This document shows, one piece after another, positions 37,925 through 47,307 of a stretch of 64,000 nucleotides of DNA. The position numbers and the translations under genes are program-made. A model generated the notes under the pieces. The model was not told the DNA's origin and ran no database searches. It was given only the letters and a program-made list of their open reading frames with translations. Location of the stretch: assembly GCF_913777145.1 (NCBI RefSeq), contig NZ_CAJYPS010000027.1, forward strand, positions 310,001 through 374,000, given 5' to 3'. The DNA comes from an uncultured Roseateles sp. (GTDB taxonomy: Bacteria > Pseudomonadota > Gammaproteobacteria > Burkholderiales > Burkholderiaceae_C). Within the stretch, counting starts at the first letter, position 1. Every line of letters begins with the position of its first letter.

Positions 37925-38494
37925 ATGAGGTATTCCACCATCGCCGCCGCCCTCGGGGTTGGCGTACTCGCCACCGCGCTGGCCAAGCCTGCAGGCCTGC
38001 CCGCAGGCTGGCTGAAAACGGGCGACGCCACGACCTGCGAGGGCCAGGTCGTGCCGGCACAGGGCGCGCCCAGCCCCAAGGTCTTCAGTCTGGACTGCAA
38101 GGCGGGCACCACCGGCTTCTCGACGCTGATGCAGCAGGTGGCCGGCACGGATTACGCGGGCAAGCGCGTACGCCTGAGCGCCCAGGTGCGAGCGGACCAG
38201 CTCGCCGCCTGGGGCGGGCTGTGGATGCGCGCCGACATCGGCCAGCATGCCGCCGCCTTCGACAACATGTACAACCGGCCGCTGCGCGGCAGCTTCGACT
38301 GGCAAACCGCCCAGGTCGTGCTGGACATTCCGGCCGACGCCACCCAGCTCAGCTTCGGCTTCCTGCTCAACGGCGCGGGCCAGCTGCAGGCCACGGCCTT
38401 CCGGCTGGAGATCGTGGACCAGACCGTGGCCACCACCGGCGAGAACGGCGCGCCGGTGCTGCGCCGGCAGCCCCAGGACCTCACGCCGCCTTGA
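37925..38494 (+). CDS. secreted protein of unknown function
   Basis: Signal-like N-terminus; ORF ends overlapping the downstream kinase TTG start (TTGA). Confidence 0.65.
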   Translation: MRYSTIAAALGVGVLATALAKPAGLPAGWLKTGDATTCEGQVVPAQGAPSPKVFSLDCKAGTTGFSTLMQQVAGTDYAGKRVRLSAQVRADQLAAWGGLWMRADIGQHAAAFDNMYNRPLRGSFDWQTAQVVLDIPADATQLSFGFLLNGAGQLQATAFRLEIVDQTVATTGENGAPVLRRQPQDLTPP

Positions 38495-39516
38495 ACGCCC
38501 CCCACCAAGTCGCGCTGGGCAGCGAGCTGGCTCAGGCGCTGCGGGAAGAGGGCATGGGCTGGCAGCGCCCGGGTCCGCTGCTGGCGGGCCTGCTGCTGTT
38601 CGCGCTGACCGCCGTCTGGTGGCGAGGCCATCCCGCCTGGGCACTGTCACTGGGCCTGTGGGCGGGCCATGCGCTCACCGACGGCTTGTGCGGCCTGCTG
38701 GCGGGTCGTCGGCGCTTCACGCTGCTGTTGCTGCCGCCCGCCTGGCTGACGGGCTCGTTGCTGGGCTGGGCACTGGAACAAGCGCTGACCGCCGAGACCA
38801 TGGACCCGGCGCAGCGCCTCACCCGCCTCTGGCTGCACCTGGGCTTTGGCGCTGTCTTGCTGGCGCTGCCGCTGCTGCAGGGCCTGCGCCGCGTGCGTGC
38901 AGTGCGGCGCGTGGAGCAGGAACGCGCCCGGCTGAGGGCCGAGCTGCAGCGGCTGCAGGCGCAGATCGAGCCGCACTTCCTGTTCAACACGCTGGCCACG
39001 CTGCGCAGCTTCGTGCGCCAGGGCTCCGCTCAGGCCCTGCCGTTGCTGGACGCCCTCAGCGCCATGCTGGAGACCACGCTGGAGCGTGTGCGCCAGACCG
39101 AAAACTCGACACTGGGCCAGGAATGCGAGGTCGTGAGCCACTACCTGTCCATCATGGCCTTGCGGCTGGGGCCTCGGCTGCGCTATCGCCTGGACGTGGA
39201 CGAGGCGCTGCGGGACCTGCCGCTGCCGCCGCTGATGCTGCAGCCCCTGGTGGAGAACGCCATCAAGCATGGCATCGAACCCTGTGAGGCCGGTGGCGAG
39301 CTGCTGCTGCAGGCCAGGCACGAGAAGGGCCTGCTGCGCTTGAGCATCACCAACAGCGGCCAGCCCCTGGAGGCTGCCGGCACCACCGGCCACGGACTGG
39401 CACTGGTCAATCTGCGTCAGCGCCTGCAAGCCCTGCATGGCGACCTGGCCGGCCTGCAACTGACCCGCACGGCCCAGGGCCTCACCGAGGCCGTGCTCAT
39501 CCTGCCCGCCCCATGA
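38491..39516 (+). CDS. LytS-type sensor histidine kinase (start TTG 38491 or ATG 38554)
   Basis: LQAQIEPHFLFNTLATLRSF; LMLQPLVENAIKHGI. Confidence 0.9.
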   Translation: MNAPHQVALGSELAQALREEGMGWQRPGPLLAGLLLFALTAVWWRGHPAWALSLGLWAGHALTDGLCGLLAGRRRFTLLLLPPAWLTGSLLGWALEQALTAETMDPAQRLTRLWLHLGFGAVLLALPLLQGLRRVRAVRRVEQERARLRAELQRLQAQIEPHFLFNTLATLRSFVRQGSAQALPLLDALSAMLETTLERVRQTENSTLGQECEVVSHYLSIMALRLGPRLRYRLDVDEALRDLPLPPLMLQPLVENAIKHGIEPCEAGGELLLQARHEKGLLRLSITNSGQPLEAAGTTGHGLALVNLRQRLQALHGDLAGLQLTRTAQGLTEAVLILPAP

Positions 39517-40217
39517 CCACCGCCCTGATCGCCGACGACGAGCCCCATCTGCTGGAAGAGCTGGAGCAGCAGCTGAACCTGGCCTGGCCCGACCTGCAGA
39601 TCGTGGCCCGCGCCGGCACGGGCACCGAGGCGCGCCGCCTGCTCGACGAACACCGCCCCGACATTGCCTTCCTCGATATCCGCATGCCGGGCATAGACGG
39701 CCTGGGCCTGGCAGCGCTGGCGCCGGCCGGCACGCGTGTGGTGTTCGTCACCGCCCATACCGAGCATGCGCTGCAGGCCTTCGACCGCGGGGCGACGGAC
39801 TACCTGCACAAGCCGGTCACCCCGGCGCGGCTGGCGGCCACGGTGCAACGCCTGCAGGCCGCGATGGCATCCACTGGCAGTGCCCGGCCAGTCCTGCGCT
39901 TCCTGCAGGCCTGGACCGGCCACACGCTGAAGCTGCTGGCCGTGGAGCAACTGGCCGCGCTGCGCTCCGAGCTGCGTCACACCCGCGCACTGAGCCAGCA
40001 CGGCGAACAGCTGCTGCTGCGCACACCGCTGGGCGAGCTACAGCAGACGCTGGACCCGGAGCTGTTCTGGCAGATCCACCGGGGCTCGGTGGTCAACGCC
40101 CGGGCGATCGAGCGCGTGGAGCGGCGCGAGGACGGCGAGCTCTGGGTCCACGTGCGGGGGCTGGCGCAGGCGCTGCCGGTCAGCCGCAGTCATCGGCAGC
40201 GGTTTCGCGGCATGTAG
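39513..40217 (+). CDS. LytTR-type response regulator
   Basis: Receiver FLDIRMPGIDGL; LytTR FWQIHRGSVVNARAIERVE; overlaps kinase end. Confidence 0.92.
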   Translation: MTTALIADDEPHLLEELEQQLNLAWPDLQIVARAGTGTEARRLLDEHRPDIAFLDIRMPGIDGLGLAALAPAGTRVVFVTAHTEHALQAFDRGATDYLHKPVTPARLAATVQRLQAAMASTGSARPVLRFLQAWTGHTLKLLAVEQLAALRSELRHTRALSQHGEQLLLRTPLGELQQTLDPELFWQIHRGSVVNARAIERVERREDGELWVHVRGLAQALPVSRSHRQRFRGM

Positions 40218-40226
40218 GCCCAGGCC

Positions 40227-40721
40227 TCACGAGCCGCGGCGCAGGTTCACCTCGCCCCTGCTCTCGAAGCGCAGCGTGCCCAGCAGGCCGCCGCCCAGCT
40301 TGCCGCGCAGCACATAGGGCAGGCGCGGACCGGCCTCGTCGCCGTGGCGGGCCAGGCCCAGCAGCTGGCGCACCATGGACAGGCCGGACACGCTGACCGG
40401 CACGGCCAGCGTGGTCTCGCCGAAGCGCGGCAGCGTGCCGCGCGCCGCGCTCACGCCGCTCGCAAAGGGCGCATCGCGCAGCTCCACATCGAAGGACAGG
40501 CCGTCGTACGAGATGTCGATGTCGTTGGGGTTCTGCACCCGCAGCTTGACCAGGAAGCGCAGCTCCAGGCCCTCGCCGGGCAGGCTCTCCAGGCCCACCA
40601 GCTCGACCTTGGGCGGGTCGCGGTGCGGCAGCAGCGCGGCACAACCGGACAGGCCGGCCGCCAGCGCAGGCAGCATCAGCCGGCGCAGGCCGGCACGGCG
40701 GGAACAGGGGGTCACGGGCAT
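40227..40721 (-). CDS. LEA14-like (LEA type 2) lipoprotein
   Basis: Lipobox AGLSGCA; LRVQNPNDIDISYDGLSFDVELRDAPFASGVS. Confidence 0.85.
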   Translation of the reverse strand: MPVTPCSRRAGLRRLMLPALAAGLSGCAALLPHRDPPKVELVGLESLPGEGLELRFLVKLRVQNPNDIDISYDGLSFDVELRDAPFASGVSAARGTLPRFGETTLAVPVSVSGLSMVRQLLGLARHGDEAGPRLPYVLRGKLGGGLLGTLRFESRGEVNLRRGS

Positions 40722-40848
40722 GCGAGGTACTCCAGCCGGACCGACGGGCCCGGACGGGGTCAACGATAATCCAGCCCCGTCCGCCGACCTGCCCCGCCCC
40801 TCGCGGGCCCCCGCCGGTCCGCGCCCGTTCTCCTGCCGCCCACATCCC

Positions 40849-42465
<1,617 letters not shown>

Positions 42466-42518
42466 GCCTCGGGTGTTGACGCCGCCGCGCCCTCAAACCC
42501 CAGGCAGGCGCCGCTGAC

Positions 42519-43292
42519 GTGAGGTCGGAGCGCGCGCCGCTGCGGCTGGACCGCCGCCAGTGCTGCCTGGTGCTGGCGGCCGGCGGCGTGCCGGTGCTCG
42601 CGGCGCCCGCCGAGCTGCAGGCCTTCACCGAGAACCTGCCGCCGCTGAACTACCTGGAGGACGGCCAGGCCCAGGGCTTCAGCTGCGAGCTGCTGCGCCT
42701 GGTGGCCGCCGAGGCCGGGCTGCCACTGCGCATCGAGGTGCTGCCCTGGCAGCGCGCGGTACAGGAAGCGGCGCGCCAGCGCGAGGGCCTGCTGTTCTCG
42801 CTGACCCGGCTGCCCGAGCGCGAGGCGCAGTACCAGTGGGTGGGGCCGATCTCGCAGCGCCGCATCCTCATTTACCGGCTCAAGGGCCGCGGCGACGTGC
42901 AGCCCGCCAGCCTCGCGCAGCTGGGCGCGCAGCGCATAGGCGTGGCGCGCGACTCCGCCGCCGCGATGCAGCTGCAGGCCGCGGGCCTGAACCCCGACAC
43001 CAACCTGGAGCTGGGGCTGGACGATGTGCACAACCTGCGCAAGCTGCTGGCCGGGCGCATGGAGCTCATCGTGCTGCTGGACTGGGCCGCCGCCTGGCAT
43101 CTGCGCCGGCTGCAGCTGCCGCCGGACACGCTGGTGCCGGTGCTGCCGCTGGATGTGGACAAGAGCTACTGGTACGGCCTGCCGGCCGGCGCCGACCCGG
43201 CGCTGGCGCGGCGCCTGCAGGACGCGCTGGACCGCCTCAAGCGCGACGGCCGCTACGAGCGGCTGCGCCAGCGCTATCTGGGCGGCGCCTGA
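42519..43292 (+). CDS. periplasmic solute-binding protein (SBP family 3-like)
   Basis: FTENLPPLNYLEDGQAQGFSCELLRLVAAEAG; IEVLPWQRAVQEA; YGLPAGADPALARRLQDALDRL. Confidence 0.82.
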   Translation: MRSERAPLRLDRRQCCLVLAAGGVPVLAAPAELQAFTENLPPLNYLEDGQAQGFSCELLRLVAAEAGLPLRIEVLPWQRAVQEAARQREGLLFSLTRLPEREAQYQWVGPISQRRILIYRLKGRGDVQPASLAQLGAQRIGVARDSAAAMQLQAAGLNPDTNLELGLDDVHNLRKLLAGRMELIVLLDWAAAWHLRRLQLPPDTLVPVLPLDVDKSYWYGLPAGADPALARRLQDALDRLKRDGRYERLRQRYLGGA

Positions 43293-43297
43293 GGCGG

Positions 43298-43810
43298 ATG
43301 GCGATGGACTGGTTCTCGCCGGCCCAGTGCCTGGGCTATGTCGCCTTCGTGCTGGGCGTGGGCTGCTTCCTGCAGACCGACGACCGGCGCTTCAAATGGT
43401 TCATGGCGGGCGAATGCCTGGCCTATGTGCTGCACTTCGGCCTGCTGGGCAACCCCACGGCCGTGGCCAGCTCGCTGATCTCGCTGACCCGCTCCCTGCT
43501 GTCGCTGCGCACCCGCTCGCGCTGGGTCGCGGCGGCGGTGATCGCGGCCAACCTGGGCATGGGCCTGGCGCTGGCCCACCGGCCCAGCGACTGGCTGCCG
43601 CTGGCGGCCTCCTGCCTGGGGACGCTCGCGCTGTTCACGCTGCAGGGCGTGGCGATGCGGCTGCTGATGCTGTGCGGCACCGGGCTGTGGATCGCCAACA
43701 ACCTCATCGTCGGCTCCATAGGCGGCACCGCGCTGGAGCTGGTCATCGCGGTGATCAACCTGAGCACCATCGTGCGCCTGCTGCGCCGGCCCGCCAACGC
43801 GGCGGGCTGA
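43298..43810 (+). CDS. YgjV-family inner-membrane protein
   Basis: LGYVAFVLGVGCFLQTDDRRFKWFMAGECLAYVLHFGLLG, multi-TM. Confidence 0.75.
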   Translation: MAMDWFSPAQCLGYVAFVLGVGCFLQTDDRRFKWFMAGECLAYVLHFGLLGNPTAVASSLISLTRSLLSLRTRSRWVAAAVIAANLGMGLALAHRPSDWLPLAASCLGTLALFTLQGVAMRLLMLCGTGLWIANNLIVGSIGGTALELVIAVINLSTIVRLLRRPANAAG

Positions 43811-43816
43811 AGCCGC

Positions 43817-44035
43817 TCAGCGTCGGCGCGCGATACGGCGGCTCACCAGCAGCAGGCCGGCCAGCCACAGCGCGGCCGTGGCGGGCTCGGGCACCGGCAG
43901 GGGCTAGCGGCTGAGCCAGGTGGCGGCGTTCTGCACATGGGCAAAGAATTCTTCACCGCTGGTGGGCCTGAACGCGGCGAAGGTGTCCCGCCCGCAGCAG
44001 CGCAGCTCGGCGGCGGGCCTGAGAGAACAAGACGG
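43817..44035 (-). pseudogene. remnant of a PEP-CTERM protein gene, in-frame TAG before the sorting motif
   Basis: Reverse strand reads ...LRCCGRDTFAAFRPTSGEEFFAHVQNAATWLSR*PLPVPEPATAALWLAGLLLVSRRIARRR*; TAG at 43906-43904; upstream part lost against the neighbouring gene. Confidence 0.65.
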
Positions 44036-44038
44036 ACG

Positions 44039-45082
44039 TCATGCGAGCTCCTGGCGCAGCCCGGGCGCCGCAGCGCCGGGCAGGCAGCCCAGCGCGGTCA
44101 GCGTGGCCGCCACCGCCTCGTCCAGCGGCGTGTGCGCGACGCCGCCCGCAAGGGCCAGCTGCGCCTGAAGCCGGCGGCCGTCCAGCCGCAGCGGCCTGCG
44201 CCACAGATAGCGCATCTCGCGCAGCTCGCGAAACAGCGGCAGCAGCGGCGCGCCCAGCGTCACCGCCCACCACGGAAAGCCCGCGACGCGCGGCAGCCGG
44301 CCGGTCTGCTGCTGCACCACGCGCTGGATGGCCGCGGCCATCTGGCCGCCGTCCGCATCCCAGTGGCCATCGAAATGAAAGCGCGCGAACGCGTCCAGCC
44401 GCTCGCGCTGCGCGAGCAGGCGCACCACGGTCTGCGCCACGTCCGGCAGATAGGCCCACTGATGCCCCACGCCCGCGCGGCCCGGCTGCTGGATGCGCGT
44501 GACCGGCCGCCCCGGCTGCACCAGGCCCTGCGAGAACCAGTTGTTGGCCGCGCGCGGGCCGAAGAAGTCGCCGCAGCGCAGGATGAGCACGCGGATCTCG
44601 CCCGCCTCGGCCGCCTGCTGCAACCGCTGCTCCAGTTCGACGCGTATCGCGCCCTTGCGCGTCAGCGGCCGCTGCGGCGCGTCCTCGGCCGGCGCCGGGC
44701 CGGCGTCGGGCCCGTAGTTGTAGACCGTGCCGGGCAGCACCACCGTGGCCCGCTGCTCCCGCGCCGCGGCCAGCGTGCTGTCCAGCATGGGCAGCACCAG
44801 CTCGCTCCAGCGCCGGTAGCCCGGCGGGTTCACCGCATGCACGATGACGCTGCAGCCCTGGGCCGCGGCGCGCACCTCGGCCTCGTTCATCGCATCGCCG
44901 CGCAGCCACAGCAGGCCGTCGGCCCGCTCCGAGGGCGCAGCGAGGCCACGCTTGAGCGCGCGCACCTGCCAGCCGGCGTCGCGCAGCTGGCGCGCCAGCT
45001 CGCCGCCCACGCCACCGCTGGCGCCCAGCACCAGCACCGTCCGGTCACGCCGGGCCTCGGGGGAAGACATCGTTTCGTTCAT
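44039..45082 (-). CDS. NAD(P)-dependent epimerase/dehydratase family protein
   Basis: TVLVLGASGGVGGELARQLRDAGWQVRAL Rossmann motif; GTVYNYGPDAG. Confidence 0.9.
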   Translation of the reverse strand: MNETMSSPEARRDRTVLVLGASGGVGGELARQLRDAGWQVRALKRGLAAPSERADGLLWLRGDAMNEAEVRAAAQGCSVIVHAVNPPGYRRWSELVLPMLDSTLAAAREQRATVVLPGTVYNYGPDAGPAPAEDAPQRPLTRKGAIRVELEQRLQQAAEAGEIRVLILRCGDFFGPRAANNWFSQGLVQPGRPVTRIQQPGRAGVGHQWAYLPDVAQTVVRLLAQRERLDAFARFHFDGHWDADGGQMAAAIQRVVQQQTGRLPRVAGFPWWAVTLGAPLLPLFRELREMRYLWRRPLRLDGRRLQAQLALAGGVAHTPLDEAVAATLTALGCLPGAAAPGLRQELA

Positions 45083-45125
45083 GCCGCACTCCTGAAAGGG
45101 ATGAAGGCATTCTGGAAAGCGCCGT

Positions 45126-45142
45126 GCCATTTTAAAATTGCC
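45126..45142. promoter_or_regulatory. AT-rich dyad between divergent LysR and epimerase genes, candidate LysR operator
   Basis: GCcATTTTAAAATtGC, near-perfect dyad in a GC-rich background. Confidence 0.5.
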
Positions 45143-45172
45143 GAACATCAGCCAGCAGCCATACATTTATGC

Positions 45173-46084
45173 ATGGACACGACGATTGACTGGGCGTGGT
45201 ACCGCTCGCTGCTCGCCGTGCTGGACGAGGGCTCGCTGTCGGGCGCGGCGCGCGCACTCGGCCTGACCCAGCCCACGGTGGGCCGCCACATCGCCGCACT
45301 GGAGGCGGCGCTGGCCCAGCCGCTGTTCACCCGCTCACCCAGCGGCCTGCTGGCCACCGACGCCGCGCGCGCGCTGCGCCCCTATGCCGAGGCCATGCAC
45401 AGCACGGCCGCGGCGCTGGAGCGGGCCGCACGCAGCCAGGGGCGCGGTGCGGACGGCGGCGTGCAGGGCGTGGTGCGCGTGACCGCCAGCGAGGTGGTGG
45501 GCGTGGAGCTGCTGCCGCCGCTGCTGGCCGCGCTGCGGGAGCAGCACCCGGCGCTGGTGGTGGAGCTGGTGCTGAGCAATCGCGTGCAGGACCTGCTGCA
45601 GCGCGAGGCCGACATCGCGGTGCGCATGACGCCGCCGCAGCAGGCGCAGCTGGTGGCACAGCGCGTGGGCGTCATCGAGCTGGGCCTGCATGCGCATGAG
45701 CGCTACCTGGCCCGCCACGGCAGGCCCGAGTCACTGGACGCGCTGGATGGCCATGCGCTGATCGGCTTCGACCAGCCCAGCGACTACCTGCGCCGGCTGG
45801 CGCGCCAGTTCAAGTTGCAGCGCGAGCACTTCGCGCTGCGCGCCGACAGCGACCTGGCCCAGCTCGCGCTGCTGCGCGCGGGCGCGGGCCTGGGCTTTTG
45901 CCAGGTGCCGCTCGCGCGGCAAGACCCGACCCTGCAGCGCGTGCTGCCCCAGGCCATCAGCATCCCGCTGGAAACCTGGGTCACGATGCACGAAGACCTG
46001 CGCAACAGCCCGCGCTGCCGCGTGACCTTCGATGCGCTGGTGGCCGGGCTGGGCCGTTACATCAACGCAGCGGCCCGGCCCTGA
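45173..46084 (+). CDS. LysR family transcriptional regulator
   Basis: SLLAVLDEGSLSGAARALGLTQPTVGRHIAALEAALAQPLFTRS. Confidence 0.93.
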   Translation: MDTTIDWAWYRSLLAVLDEGSLSGAARALGLTQPTVGRHIAALEAALAQPLFTRSPSGLLATDAARALRPYAEAMHSTAAALERAARSQGRGADGGVQGVVRVTASEVVGVELLPPLLAALREQHPALVVELVLSNRVQDLLQREADIAVRMTPPQQAQLVAQRVGVIELGLHAHERYLARHGRPESLDALDGHALIGFDQPSDYLRRLARQFKLQREHFALRADSDLAQLALLRAGAGLGFCQVPLARQDPTLQRVLPQAISIPLETWVTMHEDLRNSPRCRVTFDALVAGLGRYINAAARP

Positions 46085-46091
46085 ACCGCAC

Positions 46092-47033
46092 TCAGAACTT
46101 GGTCGTGTAGTTCACCGGCAGCCAGCTGTAGCTCTTGCCGTTGGGCAGCACGCGGCCTATGCCCGGGAAGGGGATGTGGGCCACGGCCACCAGATAGCCC
46201 TGCTTGGCGGCGTCCGCAAAGGCCTTCTGGCGCTGCGGCATCGCGAGCTTGGAGTCGGTATCGAAGGCGATGGTCACGGTCGGGTCGGGGAACTGCACCG
46301 AGGCCACGTGCATCAGATCGCCCCAGACGGCCAGCTTCTGGCCCTTGCTCTCCACCACGTAGAGCGTGTGGCCGGGCGTGTGGCCGGGCGCGGCGGCGGC
46401 GCGCACGCCGGGCACCAGCTCCACATCCCCGCTGAAGGGCTTGATGCGGCCGGCGTCCTGGTAGGGCTTGAAGGCCGCGGCGGCGGCCGGGAAGAAGCCC
46501 TTGTGGCCTTCGGGCGCCTTGGCCTCGTTGGCCGGGTTGAGCCAGTAGTCCACATCGGCCTGGGCCATGCGCACCACCGCGTTGGGGAACACGATCTTGC
46601 CGCCCTCCACCAGACCGCTGACATGGTCGGGGTGGACGTGGGTGATGTAGATCTCGTCGACCTGCTCGGGCTGGTAGCCCGCGGCCTTGAGGTTGGCCAC
46701 CAGCTTGCCCAGCGTGGGGCCGAACACGCCGGCCGCGCCGGTGTCTATCAGCACCAGCTTGGCGCCGGTGTTGACCAGGTAGCCGTTCACCGAGGTCTCG
46801 ACCGGCGCGTCCAGATGCGCCTTGTGCAGCGCCTTCACGACCTCGCCCGGCTTGCCGTGCAGCAGCTGGTCCATGGGCAGCTCGACGGTGCCGTCGGACA
46901 GCGCGGTGATCTCGAAGTCGCCCAGCATCATCCGGTAGTAGCCCGGGGCCTGGTTCTTTTGCATGGGGCCGGCGGCGAGCGCCGGGACGGACAGGGCCAG
47001 CGCCAGGGCGGCGGGCAGCAGACGTTGCAGCAT
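46092..47033 (-). CDS. exported MBL-fold metallo-hydrolase
   Basis: Signal MLQRLLPAALALALSVPALAAG; metal motif ITHVHPDHVSG; AAPGHTPGHTLYVVE. Confidence 0.92.
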   Translation of the reverse strand: MLQRLLPAALALALSVPALAAGPMQKNQAPGYYRMMLGDFEITALSDGTVELPMDQLLHGKPGEVVKALHKAHLDAPVETSVNGYLVNTGAKLVLIDTGAAGVFGPTLGKLVANLKAAGYQPEQVDEIYITHVHPDHVSGLVEGGKIVFPNAVVRMAQADVDYWLNPANEAKAPEGHKGFFPAAAAAFKPYQDAGRIKPFSGDVELVPGVRAAAAPGHTPGHTLYVVESKGQKLAVWGDLMHVASVQFPDPTVTIAFDTDSKLAMPQRQKAFADAAKQGYLVAVAHIPFPGIGRVLPNGKSYSWLPVNYTTKF

Positions 47034-47246
47034 GGAGTTCTCCAATGGGGGTGGTGGCTGAGGCCGCGGCAGGATAACGAGCCCGTGCCTGGGGGCGCAG
47101 CCCACTTTTGGCCATGCTGCGTTGTCTGTTCGGTAGACAGTCGCCCCGTCCGACTGACTGCCAAACGGACGCTGACACCGCTGACAGCCGCCGCAGCAGG
47201 CCCAAACTCCAGGGTTTACGCGGACCTTCTTGCCACCGCGGGCGGC

Positions 47247-47262
47247 AGGCATGGCTTTTGCG
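47247..47262 (+). promoter_or_regulatory. candidate sigma-54 (-24/-12) promoter for the TonB-dependent receptor
   Basis: aGGCATGgcttTTGCg: GG (47248-47249), N10, GC (47260-47261), close to TGGCAC-N5-TTGC, about 46 bp before ATG. Confidence 0.6.
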
Positions 47263-47307
47263 CCTGAGGGCCTGGCTTCAAACATCAGACCAACAGGAGA
47301 CAAAGCC

